Assembly (NCBI GenBank): GCA_964563545.1
Contig: CAZLXB010000007.1
Coordinates: 1 to 64,000 of the forward strand
Length of the DNA stretch: 64,000 nucleotides
Origin: Casp-actino8 sp964563545
GTDB lineage: Bacteria; Actinomycetota; Acidimicrobiia; Acidimicrobiales; Ilumatobacteraceae
Direction of reading: 5' to 3'
The translations under genes were made by a program, and so were the position numbers. Of the stretch, positions 51,656 through 59,890 are shown piece by piece. How positions within the stretch are numbered: position 1 is the first letter of the stretch; every line of letters begins with the position of its first letter. The notes under the pieces are model-generated. The model did no database searches and was not told where the DNA came from. It saw only the letters and a list, made by a program, of their open reading frames with translations.

Positions 51656-51694
51656 GAAGGTGCGAATGTCATGATCGGTCGGAAGGAGGACAGG

Positions 51695-52207
51695 GTGGAG
51701 ATGGATCGCGCCGACGAGATGGTCGACCATGTCGACGAGAACGACCGCGTGATCGGATGCGTCACCCGGGCCGAGATGCGGGCGCGAAAGTTGCGACACC
51801 GAGCCGTCTTCGTGGTGGTCACCGATGGACGCGGACGACTACTCGTCCACCGGCGTTCGCCGACCAAGGACATCTGGCCCGGGTGGTGCGACATCGCGGT
51901 GGGTGGGGTCGTCTCGGCCGGCGAGTCCTATGCCACCGCCGCTCGTCGCGAATTGGCCGAGGAGGTCGGCATCGAGGGGGTCGACTTCCTCGAACTCGAT
52001 GGTGGGCGGTCACTTCCGTTCGACGACGAAGCGGTCTCGCTCCATGGCCGCTGCTTCCAGGTGGTCCATGGCGGTCCATTCGTCTTCGCCGATGGCGAGG
52101 TTGCCGAAGCTTGGTGGGTTTCTCACGACGAACTCGACGAGGCTCGGCGAGTCGAAAGATTTCTTCCTGACAGCCTTGCGCTCGTGCTCCCACGAATCCG
52201 CTGGTGA
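51695..52207 (+). CDS. NUDIX hydrolase (IPP isomerase/YfcD-like)
   Basis: A 170-aa NUDIX enzyme that hydrolyses a nucleoside diphosphate-linked or related pyrophosphate. The NUDIX box is complete: GGVVSAGESYATAARRELAEEVGIE-type spacing (G-x5-E-x7-REUxEExGU). DENDRVIGCVTRAEMRA at the N-terminus resembles the IPP isomerase and YfcD group. The GTG at 51695 is chosen because AAGGAGGA lies 5-8 bases upstream; an ATG at 51671 is less well placed. It heads a five-gene same-strand run with the thiamine-binding-like, HTH, HAD and MscS genes. Confidence 0.9.
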   Translation: MEMDRADEMVDHVDENDRVIGCVTRAEMRARKLRHRAVFVVVTDGRGRLLVHRRSPTKDIWPGWCDIAVGGVVSAGESYATAARRELAEEVGIEGVDFLELDGGRSLPFDDEAVSLHGRCFQVVHGGPFVFADGEVAEAWWVSHDELDEARRVERFLPDSLALVLPRIRW

Positions 52208-52288
52208 CGAGGTGATGGTCCCGATCCGGTGACGCGAGTGGTCGCGCTCGGGTGCGCGCGGCCCGATGACCCGACCTACGCTGGTCTC

Positions 52289-52522
52289 GTGCTGAGGGTC
52301 GAATTCACCATCGAGCCGTTCGTCGAAGGCCAACCCGGACGACATGTCCTCGCGGCCGTCGACGCCGTTCAGGGGCTCGGAGCCAAAGTCGAGTTCGGAC
52401 CCTTCGGTTCGGAGTTCGTCGCCGATGATTCCATCGCCGCCGCTGGTGTGTCGGCGCTCATTGCCGCCGCATACGCCAACGGTGCCACCCACGTGAACCT
52501 TCATGTGGAGAGAGTCGACTGA
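52289..52522 (+). CDS. Small thiamine-binding-like (YkoF/UPF0045) protein
   Basis: A 77-aa protein resembling the thiamine/HMP-binding fold of the YqgV/YkoF group: LRVEFTIEPFVEGQPGRHV, then LGAKVEFGPFGSEF and a final helix-strand GATHVNLHVERVD. Family members bind thiamine or hydroxymethylpyrimidine. I chose the GTG at 52289 because the fold begins there; an upstream GTG at 52229 would add 20 residues. Its stop overlaps the next ATG (TGATG at 52522), so it is coupled to the HTH protein. Ligand binding is inference. Confidence 0.7.
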   Translation: MLRVEFTIEPFVEGQPGRHVLAAVDAVQGLGAKVEFGPFGSEFVADDSIAAAGVSALIAAAYANGATHVNLHVERVD

Positions 52523-52884
52523 TGAGCGTCTCCGGGCATCCGGCGATCGAGATGATCCGGCCACTGCTCGACGCGGTGGGTTGCACGCTCGTCTCGAGTT
52601 CCGATGCGGAAGCCTCCGACATTCCGCTGGTTCTCGCCGGCGAGGTGCTCGGTGCGGTGCGTCTTCCTGCTCTTCACGGGGCTCTCGACCGGCTGATCGA
52701 TGCGGTCGAGCGTGAAGTCGGATGCTCGGTGGACGACATGAATCGCGAACAGAAGCAGACCGCGATCCGTCTCCTCGACGAGCGCGGGGCATTCATCCTC
52801 CGGCGGGCCGTCGAGGACGTCGCCGACGCGATGGGAGTTTCGCGGATCACCGTCTACAACTACTTGAACGCCATCCACCGCTGA
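52522..52884 (+). CDS. Small DauR/YheO-like HTH regulator
   Basis: A 120-aa protein. The C-terminal half (about 75-120; EQKQTAIRLLDERGAFILRRAVEDVADAM then GVSRITVYNYL) matches the HTH_22-type domain of DauR/YheO regulators. The N-terminal half (LVSSSDAEASDIPLVLAGEVLGAVRLP) looks like a shortened PAS-like part; the usual length is about 200-220 aa, so this is a reduced version. It is translationally coupled to the thiamine-binding-like protein. A ligand-sensing pair is possible but untested. Confidence 0.75.
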   Translation: MSVSGHPAIEMIRPLLDAVGCTLVSSSDAEASDIPLVLAGEVLGAVRLPALHGALDRLIDAVEREVGCSVDDMNREQKQTAIRLLDERGAFILRRAVEDVADAMGVSRITVYNYLNAIHR

Positions 52885-52888
52885 ACCC

Positions 52889-53593
52889 ATGAAGGCGTTC
52901 GACGTCGTCGCGTTCGACGCTGACGACACTCTGTGGCACAGCGAAGATGGATTTCGAGCAGCTGAGGAGCGATTCGTTCGTTTGTTGGAGCCGTTCGCGT
53001 CGAGCGGTGTCGATGTTGCCGAGGCTCTCACGGCCATGGAGCGCGCCAATCTCCCGGTCTACGGCTACGGCGTCAAGGCTTTCGGGTTGTCGATGATCGA
53101 AGCGGCGATCGCCATCGGGCAGGATCGTGTGCCGAGTGGTGTGTTCGCCGAGATCATCGATGTCACTCGGGATCTTCTGCTGGCACCGGTTCGTCTTCTC
53201 TCGGACGCCGCCGAGATTCTCGAGCGCGTGAGCGTTCATTACAAACTGGTTCTCATCACCAAGGGTGACCTGATCCATCAGACGCGCAAGGTACGGACGA
53301 GCGGTCTCGACCACCATTTCCACCACGTCGAGATCGTGTTGGAGAAGGACCGCGAAACTTATCGGCGTGTTCTCGACCAGTTGGGGATCGCTCCGGATCG
53401 ATTCTGCATGATCGGGAATTCGATCCGCAGTGACGTGCAGCCCGTTCTCGACGAAGGCGGTCACGCGGTTCACGTCCCGTATCCGTACCTCTGGGAGCTG
53501 GAAAAAGTCGATGTCCTCCCCACCGGACCGAGGTTCGCCGAACTCGGATCCCTGAAAGACCTTCCCGAGTGGTTGGGAATCACGGCACACTGA
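52889..53593 (+). CDS. HAD-superfamily hydrolase
   Basis: A 234-aa phosphatase-type protein. Motif I is VAFDADDTLW (nucleophile and acid Asp), motif II LVLITKG, the motif III Lys about KVRTSG, and motif IV MIGNSIRSDVQPVLDEGG. The cap is helical. It resembles YfnB/YjjG-like nucleotide or sugar-phosphate phosphatases. It starts 4 bp after the HTH gene, and its stop overlaps the MscS ATG (TGATG). It is part of the same operon. Confidence 0.9.
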   Translation: MKAFDVVAFDADDTLWHSEDGFRAAEERFVRLLEPFASSGVDVAEALTAMERANLPVYGYGVKAFGLSMIEAAIAIGQDRVPSGVFAEIIDVTRDLLLAPVRLLSDAAEILERVSVHYKLVLITKGDLIHQTRKVRTSGLDHHFHHVEIVLEKDRETYRRVLDQLGIAPDRFCMIGNSIRSDVQPVLDEGGHAVHVPYPYLWELEKVDVLPTGPRFAELGSLKDLPEWLGITAH

Positions 53594-54495
53594 TGGGAAT
53601 GGACTTCGTGTCACCTCTGACCCTCACCCCGAGCCCGATCGACGAGACCACCGCTGGCGAAGTGATCTCCAAGCCGTTGCTCGTGGCGATCGTGATCGTG
53701 GGCGCGGTCGTGGCCGGCCGGGTCACTCACTTCCTGGTTCGGCGCATCGTGCATCGCCTTTCGCGACGAAGCATCGCCCAACCGAGTCGGTGGTGGCGAA
53801 CACGCGCCCGATACGAGGAACTCGAATCGGGACAGGTCGGGGAGAACCGACGCCAACAGCGAGCCGACGCCGCCGCCCGCATGATCCATCATCTCTTCGC
53901 AGTGATTCTCTGGATCGGTGTCCTCATCGCCGTCTTCCACATCCTCGATCTCGATGCCGCGTTCTTCTTGTCGAGTGCCGGATTCATCGGGGCCGCACTC
54001 GCCATCGGCGGCCAGCACAAGGTGAACGATTATCTGACCGGACTCTCGGTCCTGCTCGAGGATCGCTACGGCATCGGCGATGAGATCGAGGCGAGCGCGG
54101 GACCGCAGGGCGCCGTTCGCGGCATCGTGGAGCACATCGGTCTGGTCTCCACACGGATCCGCGACGGAATCAGCACCGTGCACCTCCCACACAGCGCGTT
54201 GGTCACGGTGCGCAATCACAGCCAGGAACCGGTCGAGACTCGTCTCGCCATTCAGTTCCCGCTCGATGCCGAACGCAGTGAGGTCGCCTCGCGCGCCGCT
54301 GAGACGATCCGCGAATTGGCCGGCACGCCGAAACTGACCGACATGGTGCTCGTCGACGACATCGCCGCCGCCACACCCGGCGAAGGGGTCGATCAACTCG
54401 AGATCAAGGTCGTCACGGCGCGACCGTTGTCGGCCGCCGAGCGGGAAACGCTCGTGCGTCGCACCGAGGAACGGCTCAGTTCGCAGGAAACCTGA
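53593..54495 (+). CDS. Mechanosensitive ion channel, MscS family
   Basis: A small-conductance mechanosensitive channel of 300 aa that opens under membrane tension during osmotic downshock. There are three TM helices: TM1 about 27-50, TM2 about 100-120 and the pore-lining TM3 AAFFLSSAGFIGAALAIGG near 125-145. The cytoplasmic beta domain follows (LTGLSVLLEDRYGIGDEIE). The ATG at 53593 overlaps the HAD stop. An HAD phosphatase next to MscS may be fortuitous. The call is well supported by TM3. Confidence 0.92.
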   Translation: MGMDFVSPLTLTPSPIDETTAGEVISKPLLVAIVIVGAVVAGRVTHFLVRRIVHRLSRRSIAQPSRWWRTRARYEELESGQVGENRRQQRADAAARMIHHLFAVILWIGVLIAVFHILDLDAAFFLSSAGFIGAALAIGGQHKVNDYLTGLSVLLEDRYGIGDEIEASAGPQGAVRGIVEHIGLVSTRIRDGISTVHLPHSALVTVRNHSQEPVETRLAIQFPLDAERSEVASRAAETIRELAGTPKLTDMVLVDDIAAATPGEGVDQLEIKVVTARPLSAAERETLVRRTEERLSSQET

Positions 54496-54529
54496 ACGAC
54501 CGAACCCGACTAAGGTTCGATCGGGGGTC

Positions 54530-55873
54530 ATGGGGATGTTCGAGCCGAGTTTCGATTCGTTGCGTACGCGTCAGCTCCCGACGTGGTTCGACGATGCCAA
54601 GCTCGGTCTCTTCGCGCACTGGACCGTCGGTTCGGTTCCGTCGTTCGCGCCCATGGGTCGCGATCCGTTCACACTGGCCCGGGAGGAAGGCGAGGAAGTG
54701 GCCTTCAGCCACACGCCGTATGCCGAGTGGTACTGGAACTCGATCTCGATTCCCGGCTCACCGGCCGCCGAGTACCACGAGAAGGTTCTCGGCAATCCCG
54801 ACTACCAGACCTTCGTCGACAAGTTCCTGACCACCGCCCGCGACTGGGATCCGAACCACTGGCGCGATGTCTTCGCCCGCTCGGGGGCGCAGTACTGCGT
54901 TTTCGTGACCAAGCATCACGACGGGGTTCTGATGTGGCCATCGGACACCCCCAATCCGGTTCACGGAGAAACTTGGCAATCCGAGCGTGATCTCGTCGGT
55001 GAGTGCGCGCGAATCACGCGCGAATTGGGCATGCGCTTCGGTGTGTACTACTCGGGTGGTATCGACTGGACCTTCCAGGGTCTCGGCATCAAGAGTTGGG
55101 CGAGTCTCTTCGCGGCGATTCCCCAGGACGATGCGTATCTCGAGTACGCCGATTCGCATTGGCGGGAACTGATCGAGCGCTACCAACCCGATGTGCTCTG
55201 GAACGACATCGGTTATCCGAAGTTCAGTGACGGGGCCATGCCTCTGATCGCTGATTTCTACAATCGCAATCCCGATGGTGTCGTGAACGATCGCTTCGAC
55301 ATGCTCGGCGTCATCCAGGGTCGGAGCCATACCGACTTCACGACGCCGGAGTACACGACGCGTCCCATGGACACCCACAAGAAGTTCGAGGTATGTCGGG
55401 GTATCGGCACGAGCTTCGGGTACATGCAGTTCGAGGACGACACCTCGTACATGCCGATCCCCGAACTGATCACGATGTTCGCCAACATCGTGGCCGATGG
55501 TGGCAATCTCCTCCTCAACTTCGGCGCCATGCCCGGTGGCTACATCCCGTGGGCGCAGCAACTTCGCATCTTCGCTCTCGGCACGTGGTTGGCCGACAAC
55601 GGTGCGGCGATCTACGGCAGTCGACCGTTCGAACGGTCGACGTCGACGACCGACGAAGGACACACGGTCCGTTTCACCCGAGGCCGTGACGGCGCGGTGT
55701 ACGCCATGGTGTGCGGTCGACCGTCGTCGTCGCGGGTCGTGATCGACGATCTTCCCGAGGGCGAAGTGCATCTCGTGAAGCAGAACGTTCGTGTGATGCG
55801 TCGTGGTGACGTTCTCGACCTACCGATCCGGCCCGACGACACGCCGGTCTGGTCGCTTCGGATCAGCCGCTGA
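54530..55873 (+). CDS. Alpha-L-fucosidase, GH29
   Basis: It releases terminal L-fucose from glycans. The 447-aa protein has the GH29 barrel. The N-terminus has WFDDAKLGLFAHWTVGSVPS, the conserved KHHDGVLMWPSDT follows, and the catalytic nucleophile Asp226 lies in DVLWNDIGYP. No signal peptide is visible, so it is probably cytoplasmic and acts on imported oligosaccharides. A TAAGGT hexamer lies 13 bp before the ATG. The opposite-strand MBL gene stops immediately after. With the GH3 and sulfatase genes it marks a glycan-processing locus. Confidence 0.93.
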   Translation: MGMFEPSFDSLRTRQLPTWFDDAKLGLFAHWTVGSVPSFAPMGRDPFTLAREEGEEVAFSHTPYAEWYWNSISIPGSPAAEYHEKVLGNPDYQTFVDKFLTTARDWDPNHWRDVFARSGAQYCVFVTKHHDGVLMWPSDTPNPVHGETWQSERDLVGECARITRELGMRFGVYYSGGIDWTFQGLGIKSWASLFAAIPQDDAYLEYADSHWRELIERYQPDVLWNDIGYPKFSDGAMPLIADFYNRNPDGVVNDRFDMLGVIQGRSHTDFTTPEYTTRPMDTHKKFEVCRGIGTSFGYMQFEDDTSYMPIPELITMFANIVADGGNLLLNFGAMPGGYIPWAQQLRIFALGTWLADNGAAIYGSRPFERSTSTTDEGHTVRFTRGRDGAVYAMVCGRPSSSRVVIDDLPEGEVHLVKQNVRVMRRGDVLDLPIRPDDTPVWSLRISR

Positions 55874-56659
55874 TCAATTTCGGCCGGCAGTTGCGTCGAG
55901 CCAGTCGCCAGGCTTCAAATCGATCAGCTGTCGTGAGTGCGCGAGTGAATCACGGAGTCGTCGCGGACCGTTGCCCACGAAGTAGATCGACTTCTGCCAC
56001 CACTTCATGTCTCGACGCGGATCGGTTGCGGTCGGCACGATGGCCCGGGCCCGACAAGTGGCCGCGGCCCGTGCCGACTTGCGCAGACCGGCCGTGACGG
56101 GCAGAACGATGGCGGTCACCGACGAGGTCGGCAGAACGGCGACATCGATCGTCCCGATCGATTCGGCCGTCTTGGTGGTCGGCTGATGGGCCTCGAGCCA
56201 GATACGACCGACGGTCGAACCCGCCGCGTCGATCCCTTCGATGAGGTATCCGTGAGCGATGAGTCCGAGCGGCAACCCCGGCTTGGTCGGGGTGACACGG
56301 ATGCTTCCACCCTCCGGGCATGCGAAGTCGAAGGGACGTCCGACCCGCGCGACGTTGGTATCGGTGCAGCCGTTCGCGCGGGCGATCTTGACCGCCGGAG
56401 CGGGCCCCCACACCGGAACGTCCCCGAGTGTTCGGAGGGTGTCGGGGCGGGTGTGGTCGTTGACCGCCGTGCACAACAGCACGCCGACGACCCGTCCGGC
56501 TTCGCGGCGTAGATCGTCGAGAGTCGTGAAGCCGTCGGGATGGCGACGATCAAAGACGCCGCCGATCGGCTCGGCGGTCAGCCAAGGGTCGACGAGCACC
56601 GATCCACCGCGCCACGCGATCTGCCAACTCTGGTAATCGTCGAGGCGCCGAAGCAACAT
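55874..56659 (-). CDS. Degenerate MBL-fold protein
   Basis: A 261-aa protein with the start and end of a metallo-beta-lactamase fold (WRGGSVLVDPWLTAEPIGG and, later, DVAVLPTSS and KPGDWLD). The HxHxDH zinc motif is replaced by VNDHTRPD, so at least two metal-binding His are missing. It is probably not a zinc hydrolase; a binding or regulatory role is possible. It starts in the base that ends the GH3 gene (56659), so it is coupled to it, and stops right after the fucosidase stop. The role in the glycan locus is unknown. Confidence 0.7.
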   Translation of the reverse strand: MLLRRLDDYQSWQIAWRGGSVLVDPWLTAEPIGGVFDRRHPDGFTTLDDLRREAGRVVGVLLCTAVNDHTRPDTLRTLGDVPVWGPAPAVKIARANGCTDTNVARVGRPFDFACPEGGSIRVTPTKPGLPLGLIAHGYLIEGIDAAGSTVGRIWLEAHQPTTKTAESIGTIDVAVLPTSSVTAIVLPVTAGLRKSARAAATCRARAIVPTATDPRRDMKWWQKSIYFVGNGPRRLRDSLAHSRQLIDLKPGDWLDATAGRN

Positions 56660-59220
56660 CAGTCGTTCTCCACGATCGTGATGATGGATGTTGCATCGAC
56701 AGCCGATGACGATGACGAGACGCGGATTTCGTAGAGACCGGGTTCGACCCGCCAGTGTCCGGGCGCACGTTCGTGCATCTCGGTACGTTCGCCGGTGACC
56801 TGTGGCTGGAGATACGAGCGGTACGAATCACCCGGGTCCCAGTGGGCGAAGGCACGCGGACCGAGTTCGATCGTGATCTCGGTCGTCGCGCCGGATTCGA
56901 GGTGAACCTTGGCGAAGGACTTCAGTTCCTGCTGCGGTCGTGAGACGTGGGTACCGAGTGGAGCCACGTAGATCTGGACCACGTGCGAGCCGGCACGAGT
57001 GCCGGTGTTGGTGACCGGGATCCGCATGGTGAGCGTGTCGTGCGCCGACATTTCGAAACGGTCGAGATCGGGTTCACCGATCGAGAACGACGTGTACGAA
57101 AGTCCGTGACCGAATGGGAAGCGGACCGGGAGCCGGCGGGTCTCGTACCAACGGTGTCCGATGAGCAGTCCTTCGCCATAACGAACCTGGCCGTGCTCGC
57201 CCGGGAAGTTCCCGAAGGCCGGGGTGTGTTCGATACACATCGGAATGGTCGTCGGGAGACGTCCTCCCGGATCTGCGTCGCCGACGAGCACATCGGCCAC
57301 GGCCGAACCCATCTCCTGACCACCGAACCAGACCTGGAGGATCGCGGGCACATCATCGGCCCATGGCATGTCGACCGGCGCACCGGTGTTGACGAGGACG
57401 ATCGTTCGCGGATTGGCGCGTAATACTTCAGCGATCAATTCGTCCTGACGTCCGGGGAGTTGCAGCGTGCTGCGATCGTGGCCTTCGCTCTCCCATTCGT
57501 CGGTGGTGCCCACGACGACGAGCGCGACATCGCATTCGCTCGCGAGATCAGCGGCTCGTCGAACGGGATCGTCGCGCTCGATGTACTGCAGACCGATCTG
57601 GGCCCCGTGGGCCCACTGACGTTCGACGGCCTCGCATTCGAGAACGAGCTCGTGAGCCACTCCGGCGCGCAGTGACACCGTCGCTCCGATCTCCTCGCGA
57701 ATCAGTCCGAAGAACCGATGACCCGGAGGTGGCATCTGGGTGGCACCGTCGATGACGAGTTCGCCATCCAGATGGAGACGGCACGGACTCGTCTCACTGA
57801 TCGACAGCAGATACTCGCCATCGCGTTCGACCGTGAGCCGACTCCTCGCCCGGAAGCGGAAACCGGACACCGGGATTCCCTTGTCCTGGCGGGCGACCAC
57901 GAGGATCCGTCCATCGGGTCGGTGGAGTTCGCCGAGCACCGTGTCGTCGGAACGATCGGTCACGACGAGGTCGAATCCGATACGACCCGATGGCGCGACG
58001 ATCGAGTCTCCTTCGAGGATCGGAGTGGAGCGATCGACCGAACAACCTTGTTCGTAGCGGATGCGAACCTTGTCACCGAGTCGTTGGCGGAGTGCTTCGA
58101 TGATCGCCGTGCGATGGTGTGGCATGACCTCGGCCGAACCACCGCCCATGATGCGTGTGCGTTCGGCGTTCGGGCCGATCACCGCGACCGAACGAAGCGA
58201 TTTTGTCGCGAGGGGGAGAAGGGGACCCTTTCGGCCGAGTGGTGCGTTCCGTAGCAGCACCATCGAGCTACTCGCGGCTCGTCGGGCGATGGCGCGATGT
58301 TCGGGGAGATCGACGGCGGTCGGTTCGGAAGCCGGGTCGTCGAGCGCACCCACCCGATCGAAGACGCTGAGAAGTTTGTGCACCGCCCGGTCGAGCAGTG
58401 CTTCGTCGACCCGACCCTCGGAAACGGCGGCTCCGAGGTGTTTGCCGTACGCACGCGGTGGCGCCGGCATCTCGAGGTCGAGTCCGGCCCGTGCCGCACC
58501 TTCGGTGGTGAAACCGGCGAACCAATCCGTGACCACGAATCCTTCGAAGCCCCACTCGGCGCGGAGGAGATCCTCGAGCAGCCATCGATTCTCGGCGCAG
58601 TAAAGACCGTTCATGCGGTTGTACGAGGTCATGATGCCGAGCGAACCGCCCTCGCGCACCGCAAGTTCGAACGGCAGCAGATACACCTCGCGCAACGTGC
58701 GTTCGTCGATGATGCTGTCGATCGTCATCCGCTCGAATTCGGCGTCGTTGCCGACGAAGTGTTTGACCGTCGTGGCCACGCCTTGGGACTGGACACCACG
58801 GATGTAGGCGGCGGCCAACTTGCCCGAGAGAAAAGGATCCTCCGAGTAGCACTCGAAACTGCGACCAAAGAGTGGTGAACGGTGCAGGTTCACCGTGGGG
58901 GCGAGAAGAACCCGGGCGGTCTTCGTGCGCGCTTGATGGCCGATCGCGCGGCCGAGTTCCTCGATGAGTTCGGTGTCGAAGGTGGCGCCGAGGGCCGAAC
59001 CGCACGGGACGCACAACGTTGCGACCTGATGACCCAGACCCGGCGTGAAGGGTCCACGGGCTCCGGCCGGTCCGTCGGTCACGACGACCGATGGAATTCC
59101 AAGACGTTCGATGGCGTGGGTGGACCACATGGTCGCCCCCGTGGTGAGGCTCGCCTTTTCGTCGAGGGTGAGTTCGTCGACGATCCGGGCCACGTCTCGA
59201 CGTCCCCCCGAACCGGTCAT
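56659..59220 (-). CDS. GH3-family beta-glycosidase with PA14-like insert
   Basis: An 853-aa retaining beta-glycosidase. The catalytic barrel (about 10-330) has GPAGARGPFTPG, VKHFVGND and the nucleophile Asp232 in GFVVTDWFAG. An inserted PA14-like carbohydrate-binding module lies at about 400-550 (FRARSRLTVERDGEYLLSI), and a fibronectin-III-like end (VPVTNTGTRAGSHVVQIYV-type) closes the protein. There is no signal peptide. The substrate cannot be set by sequence; beta-glucosidase, xylosidase or arabinofuranosidase are all possible. Neighbours point to glycan breakdown. Confidence 0.92.
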   Translation of the reverse strand: MTGSGGRRDVARIVDELTLDEKASLTTGATMWSTHAIERLGIPSVVVTDGPAGARGPFTPGLGHQVATLCVPCGSALGATFDTELIEELGRAIGHQARTKTARVLLAPTVNLHRSPLFGRSFECYSEDPFLSGKLAAAYIRGVQSQGVATTVKHFVGNDAEFERMTIDSIIDERTLREVYLLPFELAVREGGSLGIMTSYNRMNGLYCAENRWLLEDLLRAEWGFEGFVVTDWFAGFTTEGAARAGLDLEMPAPPRAYGKHLGAAVSEGRVDEALLDRAVHKLLSVFDRVGALDDPASEPTAVDLPEHRAIARRAASSSMVLLRNAPLGRKGPLLPLATKSLRSVAVIGPNAERTRIMGGGSAEVMPHHRTAIIEALRQRLGDKVRIRYEQGCSVDRSTPILEGDSIVAPSGRIGFDLVVTDRSDDTVLGELHRPDGRILVVARQDKGIPVSGFRFRARSRLTVERDGEYLLSISETSPCRLHLDGELVIDGATQMPPPGHRFFGLIREEIGATVSLRAGVAHELVLECEAVERQWAHGAQIGLQYIERDDPVRRAADLASECDVALVVVGTTDEWESEGHDRSTLQLPGRQDELIAEVLRANPRTIVLVNTGAPVDMPWADDVPAILQVWFGGQEMGSAVADVLVGDADPGGRLPTTIPMCIEHTPAFGNFPGEHGQVRYGEGLLIGHRWYETRRLPVRFPFGHGLSYTSFSIGEPDLDRFEMSAHDTLTMRIPVTNTGTRAGSHVVQIYVAPLGTHVSRPQQELKSFAKVHLESGATTEITIELGPRAFAHWDPGDSYRSYLQPQVTGERTEMHERAPGHWRVEPGLYEIRVSSSSSAVDATSIITIVEND

Positions 59221-59239
59221 GACGTCGATTGTGGCAGTT

Positions 59240-59887
59240 CTAGACCCCGAACTTCGCCGTTCGGACGGCGGTCACCGCATCGGCCGGTCCGTCGAGCGTG
59301 ACGCGGCTCGCGGATTGGCGTCCGTAGACGAAGAGAACCAACTCGCCGACCGGCCCGCTCACGGTGACTTCGGGGCTTCCCTTCTTGGCCACGATCACGG
59401 GGCGGCCCTCGGGGCTGAGGATGAGCCCAGCCGGAGCGCGGCGGGTCATGAGACGCGCCCCGCGCTTCAACGCCTTGTAGAGAGCCTCTTCTTCGGAGTT
59501 CGACAGCGGGCCGGGCTCACCGCCGGGTACACCACGACGTAGATCTTCGCGATGGACGAAGAATTCGAGGGTGTTGGTCAGATCGTCGACCGCCGGCACC
59601 CGCATCGGCGACAAGAGCGGGGGTCCGGAACGGATCTTGTCGACGATCTCTCCCCACGTCGATCTCCCCACCGAGCGTTGTACGCGTGCCGAGTACCCGG
59701 CCAGGGGCTTCACGAGGATTCCGACCGCGGCATCGGGTCGGGTCTCGCGGACGATGAGATGCGTGGCGAGATCTCGCGCCAACCAACCGGCGCACAACGT
59801 CGGCGCGTCGGGTCCGAGGCGGTCGAGTTCGTCGCACAGCGAACGACGCAGGGTCTGGGCCACGTTGTTGTTCTTGCTCATCGTCAT
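59240..59887 (-). CDS. TIGR03085/DinB-like mycothiol-dependent-type protein
   Basis: A 215-aa protein of the actinobacterial TIGR03083/TIGR03085 group, related to maleylpyruvate isomerase. The N-terminal helix (RRSLCDELDRLGPDAPTLCAGW) and DLATHLIVRETRPDA carry a typical metal-binding His. A FFVHREDLRR motif and C-terminal VSGPVGELVLFVYGR are also family features. The specific reaction is unknown. It starts 3 bp after the sulfatase stop, so the two are cotranscribed. An ATG at 59881 is an alternative start. Confidence 0.85.
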   Translation of the reverse strand: MTMSKNNNVAQTLRRSLCDELDRLGPDAPTLCAGWLARDLATHLIVRETRPDAAVGILVKPLAGYSARVQRSVGRSTWGEIVDKIRSGPPLLSPMRVPAVDDLTNTLEFFVHREDLRRGVPGGEPGPLSNSEEEALYKALKRGARLMTRRAPAGLILSPEGRPVIVAKKGSPEVTVSGPVGELVLFVYGRQSASRVTLDGPADAVTAVRTAKFGV

Positions 59888-59890
59888 CTC

